50,694 bases of DNA, taken from the NCBI GenBank assembly GCA_035534435.1, contig DATLRX010000110.1, forward strand, positions 1 through 50,694. The letters are read 5' to 3'. Position numbers and translations under genes: made by a program. Positions 42,086 to 50,303 of the stretch are shown piece after piece. Each line of letters opens with the position of its first letter. Position 1 is the first letter of the stretch. The notes beneath the pieces are model-generated. The model did not search any database, had not been told where the DNA came from, and saw only the letters and a program-made list of their open reading frames with translations. The DNA comes from Palsa-851 sp035534435. Lineage in GTDB: Bacteria > Chloroflexota > Dormibacteria > Aeolococcales > Aeolococcaceae.

Positions 42086-42799
42086 TCAGACGGGGAACTC
42101 GCGACTCAGGAACGCGGACGTCTCCTCCCAGGCACGGGCGGCGGCCTCGGGATGGTGAAACAGGCTGGCGTTGTGGTTGTCGAATGCGTGGTTGGCGCCG
42201 CTGTGCACGTGGAACTCAGTGTGCGGGCGGCCTTCGAACGCCTGCTTCACGGCCTCGCGCTGTTCGGCGCTGATGTACTCATCGGCATCACCGAATTCGA
42301 AGAGCACCGGGCAGTGCACCTTGCCGGCTCTGCCGAGCTCGGCCGGGATGGCCGATCCGTAGTAGCAGACGGCGACATCCGGATCCGAGTCCGCCGCGAC
42401 GAAATACGCGATCCCACCGCCGAGACAGAACCCGATGATGCCGGCGCGGCCGTCGCGAACCTCGGGAAGCGTGCGCAGATGCGCGAGTGCCTCCGCCGCG
42501 TCCCGCACCGCCTGCGGGACGTCGAGGCGCTGCATCATGCCGAAGGCCAGTGGCATCGCATCCGGCTGGCGCTCGTCGAGCGCAACGTCGGGGTCGATTC
42601 GTGAGTAGAGGGCGGGCGCGAGCGCCACGTAGCCCAGCTCGCTGAGGCGGGTGCACACACCCTTGATGTAGTCGGTGAGCCCGAAGATCTCCTGGACCAC
42701 GATCATCCCAGGCCCGCTGCCGGACTCCGGGACAACGAGGTGGCCGGCGAACTCGTGACCGTCTGCGGCCCGAATGCGCTCCTCACGGATCTGCGGCAT
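42086..42799 (-). CDS. Dienelactone hydrolase family protein
   Basis: 237 residues. Motifs: VVQEIFGLTDYIKGVCTRL, nucleophile elbow GFCLGGG (Cys) and the late HSGANHAFDN with the catalytic His. Esterase or dienelactone hydrolase of unknown substrate; about 40% of positions look shared with the 23-kb homologue by eye. ATG 42799 has TATGCT six bases upstream, which lies in the codons of the longer ATG 42814 frame, so the shorter start is preferred. The stop is four bases from the convergent peptidase stop. Confidence 0.9.
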   Translation of the reverse strand: MPQIREERIRAADGHEFAGHLVVPESGSGPGMIVVQEIFGLTDYIKGVCTRLSELGYVALAPALYSRIDPDVALDERQPDAMPLAFGMMQRLDVPQAVRDAAEALAHLRTLPEVRDGRAGIIGFCLGGGIAYFVAADSDPDVAVCYYGSAIPAELGRAGKVHCPVLFEFGDADEYISAEQREAVKQAFEGRPHTEFHVHSGANHAFDNHNASLFHHPEAAARAWEETSAFLSREFPV

Positions 42800-42889
42800 C
42801 GCGGCAGCATACATCGCGCGGGAATCAGCGGCCCCGAGGGGCCGCGCGCTCGAGGCCCACGCGGTGGCCCCCTCCGGCGGCTGGGCCGG

Positions 42890-44059
42890 CTAGGTCCCCT
42901 GCTCGCGCGGCACCGGGTCGCTGACGATGCCGTCCCGATCGATGCCGCCGATCTCGTCACCGAGCCGCGGAAGGCTGTCGGCCTTGATCTTCCCGCGCGC
43001 GTGCGTGGTCAACGGCGCCTCGCCCTGCTGCGATCGATACGCCGCGCCGAGGACGATGTTCGCGACGGCGGCGATCGGCACGCCGAACAATGCGCCGAGG
43101 ATGCCACCGACCTCCGCACCGACGAGCAGCGCGGCCATCGCGACGAGCGGATGCAGCCGCGTGACGCGGCCGCTGATGCGGGGTCCGACGACATACGCCT
43201 CGAGCGCATGGCCGATCAGACCCACCACGGCGGTCTCAACCCCGAGTTGCGGACTCTGCAGCAGCGCGACGACGACCGCCAGCGCCATCGCGATCACGGC
43301 GCCGACGAGTGGCACCAGCTCGAGGATCGCCGCGGCGACGCCGAGGACGATCGCGTAGTGGACGCCGAGGAGTGCCAGTGCCGCGGTCATGTACACGCCG
43401 ATGAGCAACGACATGATCACCTGTCCGCGCACATACGCTTCGGCAGTCGATCCAACCGCAAGCGCCATGAAGTCGAACAGGCGCGTGTGCGAGGGGAACA
43501 GCTTGCGCAGCGTCGCGATCACCGCGCGACCCTCGATGAGGAGGTAGATCGAGATGACGACCACGAGGACCACGCTGACGATCGAGCCCACCACACCGGT
43601 GACCAGCCCCAGCTCCGACGTCAGGCTGAATCCCTTGAAGCTGCTGAAGACTGCGTTCAGGTTGACCGGCACGCCCCACTGGTTCAACTGCGTCTGCAGG
43701 TGCGAGCCGAGCGCCGGCAGTTGCTTGCCCTGAGCGATGAGCGTCGGCCCGATGAGGAATCCGACGCCCACGAGCAGCGCGAGGAAGATCGCGTACAGGA
43801 GCAGCGCCGCCGGCCCGCGATGCGAGCGGAACGCTCGGTACCGTTGCGCGAAGTCGAGGACCGGGGTCAGGACGACGGCGATGATCGACGCGAAGACGAA
43901 GAGCAGCACCACGCTGAACACGTGGCCGACAAAGCTCTCCGCCTCTCGGAAGATCGCGAGGGCGCCCGCAACCAGGAGCACCCAGACCAACGCGCGGATC
44001 GGCGTTCCAAGGCGATCCCAGGCGGTCCGGCTCGCCGGAGTGGTCGCGACTGGTGACAT
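42890..44059 (-). CDS. AI-2E/PerM-family transporter
   Basis: 389 residues with about eight helices and the family segment GQVIMSLLIGVYMTAALALLG, LVPLVGAVIA and GPRISGRVTRLHPL. The C-terminal 50 residues are polar. Family members include ion antiporters and the AI-2 exporter, so the substrate is open. ATG 44059 lies eight bases from the TGATA-N7-TATCA repeat, which covers its likely -10 region. Divergent from the SRPBCC gene. Confidence 0.87.
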   Translation of the reverse strand: MSPVATTPASRTAWDRLGTPIRALVWVLLVAGALAIFREAESFVGHVFSVVLLFVFASIIAVVLTPVLDFAQRYRAFRSHRGPAALLLYAIFLALLVGVGFLIGPTLIAQGKQLPALGSHLQTQLNQWGVPVNLNAVFSSFKGFSLTSELGLVTGVVGSIVSVVLVVVISIYLLIEGRAVIATLRKLFPSHTRLFDFMALAVGSTAEAYVRGQVIMSLLIGVYMTAALALLGVHYAIVLGVAAAILELVPLVGAVIAMALAVVVALLQSPQLGVETAVVGLIGHALEAYVVGPRISGRVTRLHPLVAMAALLVGAEVGGILGALFGVPIAAVANIVLGAAYRSQQGEAPLTTHARGKIKADSLPRLGDEIGGIDRDGIVSDPVPREQGT

Positions 44060-44066
44060 GCCAAAC

Positions 44067-44083
44067 TGATACTATCACTATCA
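44067..44083. promoter_or_regulatory. Inverted repeat TGATA-N7-TATCA, site 3 (transporter/SRPBCC intergenic region)
   Basis: TGATACTATCACTATCA lies in the 71-base gap between divergent genes. On the plus strand it precedes TATATT (44088-44093), a likely -10 box; on the minus strand it overlaps the -10 region of the transporter gene. It matches sites 1 and 2 in both arms and in spacing. Confidence 0.7.
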
Positions 44084-44130
44084 GGTTTATATTCCGCGAT
44101 CACGTTTCCCGGACCAAGGAGGACGAGCTC

Positions 44131-44565
44131 GTGAGCCAAGGGTTTGTTGCCGAGACGGGTATCTCGATCGACGCACCGGCCGAAGCGGTGTGGGACACCC
44201 TGACCGACCCCGCGAAGGTCAAGCAGTACATGCACGGCACCACGCTGAAGACCGACTGGACGGTCGGCAGCCCGATCACGTGGTCAGGCGAGTGGAAGGG
44301 CCAGGCCTACGAGGACAAGGGGACCGTGCTCGCGTTCGAGCCCCCGAAGCAGCTCTCCACCACCCACTGGAGCCCGATGGGCGGCAGCGAGGACAAGCCT
44401 GAGAACTATCACACCGTCACGTACCTCCTCGCGGAAGAGGACGGGACGACCACCCTGACGCTGCGACAGGACAACAACCCCAATCAGGAAGCGGCTGACG
44501 AGATGGCGGCGAAGAACTGGGCGCCGGTGCTGCAGGGGATCAAGGCAGCCGCCGAGGGCCGCTGA
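44131..44565 (+). CDS. SRPBCC/AHSA1-family protein
   Basis: 144 residues. Starts ETGISIDAPAEAVWDTLTDP, the entry of the START/Bet v1-like fold, with the following WSGEWKGQAYEDKG and TLTLRQDNN strands and a C-terminal helix NWAPVLQGIKAAAE. AHSA1-type members bind hydrophobic ligands or act as Hsp90 activators. AAGGAGG lies eight bases before GTG 44131. Shares the repeat of the HspR-like regulator, so it may belong to the stress regulon. Confidence 0.88.
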   Translation: MSQGFVAETGISIDAPAEAVWDTLTDPAKVKQYMHGTTLKTDWTVGSPITWSGEWKGQAYEDKGTVLAFEPPKQLSTTHWSPMGGSEDKPENYHTVTYLLAEEDGTTTLTLRQDNNPNQEAADEMAAKNWAPVLQGIKAAAEGR

Positions 44566-44567
44566 CC

Positions 44568-45212
44568 TCAGGCCTGAATCGGCCGCCCAGGGAGGACGCT
44601 TCGCGCGCCCACGAGCAGCGAGTCGCAGACGAGCGCGACGCAACGGGCACGCTGCGACGGATCCATGTACGCAGGATCCGCATGTCCCAGCCCCATCATC
44701 ATTGCGGAGACGTCGGCGAGCGTCACGTCGGGTCGCACGCATCCCGCGTCCTGGGCGCGCTGGAACAGGACGCCGACCGCAGCGAACAGTTCCGCGGAGA
44801 GCTCGCGTTTCGCAGCATCGATGTCGACGCCGGACGCGATCAACGCGTCCGCCAGCGCCTTGAAGTTGGCGAACTCATCGCTCATACGGCGCACGAAGGA
44901 GACGAATGCGGCTCCGGGGTCATCCGCCGATGCGGCCTCGCGCGCCGCGACGGTGAGCGGTGCGATGCGGGCCGCGAGCAAAGCCTGGAGCAGCGCCCCT
45001 TTCGTGGGGAAGTTGCGATACAGCGTGCCGACACCGACCTGCGCTCTCTGCGCGATCTCGTCGACGGAGACGTCGACACCACGCGTTGCGAGCAGAGCGC
45101 CGGCAGCCTCCATGACGCGTTCGCGATTGCGCTGCGCGTCGGCGCGAAGGTGCCGTTCGGCATCGAGTGGCTCAGTGTCCACCCGCTCCTCCCCTGCCCT
45201 CGCCGTGCTCAT
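44568..45212 (-). CDS. TetR-family regulator (efflux repressor type)
   Basis: 214 residues. HTH: RERVMEAAGALLATRGVDVS, DEIAQRAQVGVGTLYRNFPTKGAL, the usual TetR/AcrR sequence, then a helical ligand domain with a SdpA/TetR_C-like region. Divergent from the MFS gene; two operator-like repeats lie between. It probably represses the pump until a toxic ligand binds. The frame is open to 45398, but ATG 45212 fits the family's N-terminal length and leaves the operators free. Confidence 0.88.
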   Translation of the reverse strand: MSTARAGEERVDTEPLDAERHLRADAQRNRERVMEAAGALLATRGVDVSVDEIAQRAQVGVGTLYRNFPTKGALLQALLAARIAPLTVAAREAASADDPGAAFVSFVRRMSDEFANFKALADALIASGVDIDAAKRELSAELFAAVGVLFQRAQDAGCVRPDVTLADVSAMMMGLGHADPAYMDPSQRARCVALVCDSLLVGARSVLPGRPIQA

Positions 45213-45230
45213 CGCGCGTCCTGCCCTGAT

Positions 45231-45286
45231 TTGACAAACGGAACCATCGCTCCGTATAGTACCCGATAAGCGGAGCCGACGCTCCG
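45231..45286 (+). promoter_or_regulatory. Near-consensus promoter of the MFS gene with two tandem operators
   Basis: TTGACA (45231-45236), 18 bases, TATAGT (45255-45260). Operator 1 CGGAACCATCGCTCCG (45239-45254) fills the spacer; operator 2 CGGAGCCGACGCTCCG (45271-45286) lies at the expected start point. They match at 13 of 16 bases and are 32 bases apart (about three turns), with CGGA/TCCG ends in both. Fits repression by the divergent TetR. Confidence 0.78.
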
Positions 45287-45315
45287 ATTCTACCCCCACA
45301 GTGAGGATGAACGCA

Positions 45316-46776
45316 ATGGAATCCCGCCGCGTCAACAAGTGGCTCGTCCTCGTCATCGTGGGGCTCGCCCAGTTCATGGTCATCCTCGACGCGACCATCG
45401 TGAACGTCGCGCTGCCGTCGATTCAGCGTGGGCTCCACTTCTCGCCCGAGAGCCTGCAGTGGATCGTCAACGCCTACACGCTCGCATTCGGCGGGTTCCT
45501 GATGCTCGGCGGTCGCGCCGCGGACCTCTTCGGCCGGCGCCGTCTGTTCCTCGCCGGCATCGTGCTCTTCTCGGCGGCCTCCCTCATGAACGGGCTTGCC
45601 GGATCCGCCGGGATTCTCGTCGCCGGTCGCGCGTTGCAGGGCCTCGGCGGCGCACTCGTCTCCCCCGCCGCGCTGTCGGTGCTCACCACGACGTTCAAGG
45701 AAGGCCGTGAACGGACGACCGCGTTGGGTGTCTGGAGCGCCGTTGCAGTCGGTGGCGGTGCGATCGGGCTGCTGCTCGGCGGCGTGCTCACCAGCCTCTT
45801 CTCGTGGCAGTGGGTGTTCTTCGTGAACGTGCCGGTCGGCGTGATCGCCATCCTGCTCGCGCTGCGCTACGTCCCCGAGAGCCGCGTCGAGAACGCACGC
45901 GGCTTCGACATCGCCGGGGCGGTGTCCGTCACCGCCGGTCTCGTGGTGCTCGTGTACGCGCTCGTCAACGCTCAGACCGCCGGCTGGGTGTCGGTGACGA
46001 CCTTCGGACTGCTCGCGATTGCGGCCGCGCTGCTCGTCTCGTTCGTGGCCCTCGAGTCGCGCCTGCGCCATCCGCTCGTCCGCCTCGGCATCTTCCGGAT
46101 GCGCTCGATCACCGGCGCCAACGCGGCGATGCTGCTCGTGGCGGCAGGCATGTTCGCGCTCTTCTTCTTCGCATCCATCTACGTCCAGGAGGTGCTCGGC
46201 TACAGCGCGCTGCGCGCCGGGCTCGCGTTCCTGCCGGTGACGGGCGGCATCATCGTCGGCGCGGGGTTGTCCCAGCAGCTGATCCGCCGTGTCGGCGTGC
46301 GCGCGGTCGGCCTCGTGGGCATGTGCATCGCCGCGACCGGGCTCATCCTCCTGAGCCGGATCCCCGTCGCGGGCACGTACCTCGGCGATCTGCTGCCGGG
46401 CCTGATGATCATGGCGGTCGGCATGGGATTGACCTTCGTGCCGATCACGCTGATCGCGACAACCAATGTCAACGAGCATGACGCGGGACTCGCGTCGGGC
46501 CTGCTGAACACCTCGCAGCAGCTCGGCGGCGCGATCGGCCTGGCGGTGCTCGCGACTCTGGCCGCGAACACCACGACGAACACGCTCACCTCGCTCGGCC
46601 ATGTGCCGAGTGCCGCTGCGCGCGTGTCCGCACTCGTCGACGGTTTCCACGTCGCGTTCTTCGTCGGCGCATTCCTCATGCTCGGCGGCGCGGCGATCCT
46701 CGCGGCAACCGTTCGGCGTCGCGATGTCACCAAGATCGATGCAGCCACCGAACCGGCGGCTGCGCTCGCAGCCTGA
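45316..46776 (+). CDS. MFS multidrug efflux transporter, EmrB/QacA (DHA2, 14-TM) family
   Basis: 486 residues with fourteen helices and the DHA2 motifs: FMVILDATIVNVALPSIQ, LAFGGFLMLGGRAADLFGRR and motif C region GVWSAVAVGGGAIGLLLGG. Proton-driven export of drugs or toxic compounds across the inner membrane. GAGGA ends eight bases before ATG 45316; ATG 45307 is the alternative. Strong regulated promoter upstream. An OsmC gene follows after 19 bases. Confidence 0.92.
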   Translation: MESRRVNKWLVLVIVGLAQFMVILDATIVNVALPSIQRGLHFSPESLQWIVNAYTLAFGGFLMLGGRAADLFGRRRLFLAGIVLFSAASLMNGLAGSAGILVAGRALQGLGGALVSPAALSVLTTTFKEGRERTTALGVWSAVAVGGGAIGLLLGGVLTSLFSWQWVFFVNVPVGVIAILLALRYVPESRVENARGFDIAGAVSVTAGLVVLVYALVNAQTAGWVSVTTFGLLAIAAALLVSFVALESRLRHPLVRLGIFRMRSITGANAAMLLVAAGMFALFFFASIYVQEVLGYSALRAGLAFLPVTGGIIVGAGLSQQLIRRVGVRAVGLVGMCIAATGLILLSRIPVAGTYLGDLLPGLMIMAVGMGLTFVPITLIATTNVNEHDAGLASGLLNTSQQLGGAIGLAVLATLAANTTTNTLTSLGHVPSAAARVSALVDGFHVAFFVGAFLMLGGAAILAATVRRRDVTKIDAATEPAAALAA

Positions 46777-46795
46777 CGGTCGGACGGGAGACGCG

Positions 46796-47275
46796 ATGGC
46801 GAAGACCCATACGTATGCAGTGACGCTCACCTGGACCGGCAACACCGGAACCGGGACGAGCGGCTACGGCGCCTTCGACCGCTCCAGCGAGGTGACCGCG
46901 GGCGACAAGGCGACGTTGCTCGCCTCAGCGGACCCCGCGTTCCGCGGCGCGCCGGAGCGCTGGAACCCCGAGGAGCTGCTGATCGCGTCGCTCTCGCAGT
47001 GCCACATGCTGTGGTACCTCGTGCTCTGCGCGAAGGACGGCATCGTCGTCACCCACTACGTCGATCACCCGTCGGGGACGATGGTGGAAGACGAGGACGG
47101 CGGCGGCCATTTCGAGGAGGTGACGCTCCACCCCGAGGTGACCATCGCCACCGGCGATCGTCTGGACCGCGCGAGAGCGCTGCACGAGCGCGCTCACGAC
47201 CTCTGTTTCGTGGCCCGCTCGGTGAACTTCGAGGTGCGCGCGGAGCCGACCATCACGACTGCCGCAACGGGATAG
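46796..47275 (+). CDS. OsmC-family peroxiredoxin-like protein
   Basis: 159 residues. The first Cys region is NPEELLIASLSQCHMLWYLVLC and the second HERAHDLCFVARSV; both catalytic cysteines of OsmC/Ohr-type proteins are present, with Glu nearby. Reduces organic hydroperoxides. ATG 46796 lies 19 bases after the MFS stop, in the same direction, so coexpression with the pump from its promoter is likely. Confidence 0.9.
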   Translation: MAKTHTYAVTLTWTGNTGTGTSGYGAFDRSSEVTAGDKATLLASADPAFRGAPERWNPEELLIASLSQCHMLWYLVLCAKDGIVVTHYVDHPSGTMVEDEDGGGHFEEVTLHPEVTIATGDRLDRARALHERAHDLCFVARSVNFEVRAEPTITTAATG

Positions 47276-47374
47276 CCGGGGCGCGGTCATCCGCCGGCCG
47301 CACTCGCAGCAGCAACCGCGAGGCGCTGCGCCGGCGCCTCGGCCACGGTGGGTCACGCTGACCCAAAGACAGCG

Positions 47375-48328
47375 TCAGAGAGCCGCGAGCGCTCCGACGA
47401 CGAAGACGAGCGCGAGATACGCGAGCGAATAGTGGAACAGCAGCGCCGCCGCGCGTGACGTCCCGAGCCGCTCCGCCCATCGCGCCAACCCGAAATACAG
47501 CGCCCCGAGCGCGGCGACCGGGATGAGGTAGCCGGGCCCGAGCGAGAGCGCCGGGATGAGGCTCGCCGCGATGAGGATGACGAGGTACACCAGGATCCGT
47601 CGGTACGTCGCGGCGGTGCTGATGAGCGTCGGGAGCATCGGGACACGCGCGTTCCGGTAGTCGTCGCGGAGCAGCAGCGCGAGTGACCAGAAATGCGGCG
47701 GAGTCCAGAGGAACACGAGCGCGAAGAGCGCCACCGCCACCCAGCTGACGTCGCCGCGCACCGCCGCCCAGCCGACGAGTGGAGGGAACGCGCCGGCGGC
47801 ACCACCGATGACGATGTTCAACGAGGTCGTCCGCTTCAGCACCATCGTGTAGATGAAGACGTAGAACATGCCGCCGCCGAGCGCGAGCGCTGCCGAGAGC
47901 ACGTTGACCGCGAGTGCGAACACGATCACCGCGGCGGCGATCAGCGATCCACCGAAGACGAGCGCCTGCCAGGGTCGGATGCGGCCGGACGGGAGCGGCC
48001 TGCTGCAGGTCCGTGCCATGACGCGATCGATGTCACGGTCATACCAGCAGTTGATCGCACCGGAACCTCCCGACGCCAATGCTCCCCCGATCGCCGCCCA
48101 CACCAACAGCGGCAGCGAAGGGATCGCGCGGGCGGCGATCACCATGGTCATCAGCTCCGTCAGGACGAGCAGCACGATGATGCGCGGCTTCGTGAGGCTC
48201 AGATAGTCGCGCGCTCCGAGGCGCACCCGCGCCATCGAGCCCGATACGACCGCCGGATGACCCGGCGCGTCGAGCGCGCCCACGGCATCGGTGGTGATCA
48301 GGACCTCGGCGCTCGTCTGCACGCTCAT
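47375..48328 (-). CDS. ctaB: Protoheme IX farnesyltransferase (haem O synthase)
   Basis: 317 residues, about nine helices. Prenyltransferase motifs NCWYDRDIDRVMARTCSRPLP (Asp-rich first site) and LRDDYRNARVPML (second site), with LTKPRIIVLLVLTEL near the N-terminus. It farnesylates haem B for haem O/A used by the oxidase genes upstream. Last gene of the cox cluster, three bases after the TlpA-like stop. CtaA (haem A synthase) is not in the window. Confidence 0.95.
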   Translation of the reverse strand: MSVQTSAEVLITTDAVGALDAPGHPAVVSGSMARVRLGARDYLSLTKPRIIVLLVLTELMTMVIAARAIPSLPLLVWAAIGGALASGGSGAINCWYDRDIDRVMARTCSRPLPSGRIRPWQALVFGGSLIAAAVIVFALAVNVLSAALALGGGMFYVFIYTMVLKRTTSLNIVIGGAAGAFPPLVGWAAVRGDVSWVAVALFALVFLWTPPHFWSLALLLRDDYRNARVPMLPTLISTAATYRRILVYLVILIAASLIPALSLGPGYLIPVAALGALYFGLARWAERLGTSRAAALLFHYSLAYLALVFVVGALAAL

Positions 48329-48331
48329 GCC

Positions 48332-48859
48332 CTAGGCGCTCGCGCTCGAGGTGCCGAGGAGCGTGGCGATCTCGGCGTTGAAATCGGCGACGCTCATCGT
48401 CCCGAGCGCGCCGAGGACGACGTCGCCCACCTTGCCCTGAGCGGTGAGGAAGACGAGCGCGGGAGCCGACGGGATCCGGTAATCGACCGCAAGCGTCGCC
48501 TGGGTGTCGGCGATGCTCGGATACGGCACATCGAACTGGCGCTGGAACGCCAGGGCATCCTTGCTGCTGTCGCGCAGGTCGACGCCGAGAAACTCCACGC
48601 CGTGAGTAGACCATTTCGCGTACGCGCTGTTGAGGTCGGGCTGCTCGGCACGGCACGGGCCACACCACGTTGCCCAGAACACGAGGACCACCGGATGTCC
48701 GCGGAAGGCGGTGATGCGGACATCGCTGCCCGTTAAGGTCGGGCCGCCCGACGCGGTCACGCTCTGCGTCGCGGGCGTTGCCGTGACGTGCGCCGCCCCA
48801 CACCCGGCGACCCCGAACGTCGCGGTGGCAAGGGCGGCTACCGTCCGTGTCCGTGTCAT
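48332..48859 (-). CDS. TlpA/ResA-like thioredoxin lipoprotein
   Basis: 175 residues. Signal peptide with lipobox GVAGC (Cys20), then the TlpA domain: VVLVFWATWCGPCRAEQPDLN (CGPC active site) and VFLGVDLRDSS, cis-Pro in RIPSAPALVFL. It is anchored outside the cytoplasmic membrane and probably reduces the CuA-site cysteines of cytochrome oxidase or apocytochrome, given its place between ctaG and ctaB. ATG 48859 overlaps the CtaG stop (ATGA). Confidence 0.9.
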   Translation of the reverse strand: MTRTRTVAALATATFGVAGCGAAHVTATPATQSVTASGGPTLTGSDVRITAFRGHPVVLVFWATWCGPCRAEQPDLNSAYAKWSTHGVEFLGVDLRDSSKDALAFQRQFDVPYPSIADTQATLAVDYRIPSAPALVFLTAQGKVGDVVLGALGTMSVADFNAEIATLLGTSSASA

Positions 48860-49695
48860 CGCGGTGCCGCCACCGCGGATGTGGCGCGACGGTCTTCGAC
48901 GTCGAACCAGCGGATGCCGAGGTAGATGAGCGTGACGAGGAATGGAACGCTGCCGGGCACCCACATCACCCCAGCCGCGATCTCCTGGTCGGCGAGCAGG
49001 CTCAGCCCTCCGTTCGGCGTGGGATATGCGTACAGCGGAACCGTCGCATAGCCGATCGCGATCGCCAGCCCCCAACTCACACCCATGCCGGCGAGGGTCA
49101 TCGAAGCACGCGATATCAGCGACAGCCGGCTTGTCATCCCGAGCACGCTGATCACCTGATCCCAGAACAGCAAGCCGAACACGAGGAACGTGAGGTGCTC
49201 GAGATCGTGGATCGATGCGATCCGCAAGGTCGAGTTGTACACCGCCGGGACATGCCAGAAGAGCAGGTTCGCGCTGAAGAGCACGACGATCAGCGTCGCA
49301 ACCTTGCTGCCCGAGTGAAGGACGCCGGCCATGCGCGCGGCGCGGCTGCCCGCGAGCGACACAGGCCTCCCTTGCGCGGCGAGATACCCGGCCCAGGCCG
49401 TACGAAACGGATCCCCGAGCAGGATCAGCGGTGGCGCGACCAGCAGCAGGAGCACGTGCTGGAGCATGTGGTCCCACTGCAGCGTGATGTCGAAGTACGC
49501 GATCGGCGACACCAGCGCAACGACGAGTGCCCCGAGGCCGAGCGTGAACGCCGTGTCTCCGCCGTCCCACGTGGCTGCCCTTCCGAGCGCGGGTGATGCC
49601 GTACGGCGACCGCGCCAGTACAGGTACGCCGCGGTCGCGGCGCCGACGATCGGTACTGGTTCAAAACTCCAGTCGAGCAGCGGAGACCAGGGCAT
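48856..49695 (-). CDS. ctaG: Cytochrome c oxidase assembly protein CtaG (caa3 type)
   Basis: 279 residues with seven helices and the caa3_CtaG motifs: WDHMLQHVLLLLVAPPLILLG, HVPAVYNSTL and HDLEHLTFLVFGLLFWDQV, whose His residues may bind copper for oxidase assembly. It follows coxC by nine bases and is coupled to the TlpA-like gene by ATGA. This family is unrelated to the Cox11-type CtaG. Confidence 0.93.
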   Translation of the reverse strand: MPWSPLLDWSFEPVPIVGAATAAYLYWRGRRTASPALGRAATWDGGDTAFTLGLGALVVALVSPIAYFDITLQWDHMLQHVLLLLVAPPLILLGDPFRTAWAGYLAAQGRPVSLAGSRAARMAGVLHSGSKVATLIVVLFSANLLFWHVPAVYNSTLRIASIHDLEHLTFLVFGLLFWDQVISVLGMTSRLSLISRASMTLAGMGVSWGLAIAIGYATVPLYAYPTPNGGLSLLADQEIAAGVMWVPGSVPFLVTLIYLGIRWFDVEDRRATSAVAAPR

Positions 49696-49704
49696 GCCGG
49701 TCGT

Positions 49705-50301
49705 CTACGTGACGAACTCGGTGAGGGCGTAGACCGCAAAACTCACGACGGTGATGTACGACCACTGCTCGGCTACCGTTCGAGCCTGCGCGGCAGTGAT
49801 CGGAGATGTGCCGCGGATGTGACCCATGACGAGGCTCAACACCCAGAGGCCGACCATGATGAACTCAGCGAGCAGGACGCCGTACCAGACCGTCGAGATA
49901 TCGATATAGGTGCCGTTCTGGAGGTCCCAGCCGAACTGGTACATCATCAGTATTCGAACGGCACCGGTGAGGACGACGAAGGCAAGGGCCAGCCAGAGCA
50001 GCCCATTGATGCTCGTGGTGCCCTGTGCGATGGCCCGTGACACGGCCCAGAGTGCAAGCAAGGCAACGATTGGGACGAGCAGCGCGACCAGCGCCAATAC
50101 CTCGGGCGGTGCGCTGACGCCACTTGGATGCCACATGCCGCCGAAGTTGTTTGCCCGGAGGTAGAAGAACGTGAAGAGGAACGTCAGTTGGAGCGTCGTG
50201 TTCGCGCCCATCATCAGGCGTGAACTCACGATCAGGGTGTGGTCACCCCCGGCAACGTCCTGGACATCGGTCAGGCCGGTGGGACTTGCGACGTCACTCA
50301 T
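49705..50301 (-). CDS. ctaE: Cytochrome c oxidase subunit III
   Basis: 198 residues, five helices, the short form found in caa3/aa3-type oxidases. Helix pattern and the segments LQLTFLFTFFYLRANN, STVWYGVLLAEFIMVGLW and SYITVVSFAVYALTEF match subunit III. GTG/ATG start with coxA stop two bases upstream (50304). Its Glu in the LAEF helix corresponds to the helix-III Glu of other subunits III. Part of the coxA-coxC-ctaG-tlpA-ctaB operon. Confidence 0.9.
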   Translation of the reverse strand: MSDVASPTGLTDVQDVAGGDHTLIVSSRLMMGANTTLQLTFLFTFFYLRANNFGGMWHPSGVSAPPEVLALVALLVPIVALLALWAVSRAIAQGTTSINGLLWLALAFVVLTGAVRILMMYQFGWDLQNGTYIDISTVWYGVLLAEFIMVGLWVLSLVMGHIRGTSPITAAQARTVAEQWSYITVVSFAVYALTEFVT

Positions 50302-50303
50302 CT

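Noticed and set aside
42815..42889. GC-rich inverted repeats after the transporter gene as a terminator
   Set aside because: Several short GGCC repeats can pair in many ways, but no single stable stem with T tract stands out.
42740..44056. Plus-strand frame of 438 codons
   Set aside because: His/Arg/Asp-rich complement of the AI-2E transporter gene.
45172..46845. Minus-strand frame of 557 codons
   Set aside because: Complement of the MFS pump; extreme His/Asp/Glu/Arg content marks it as a shadow.
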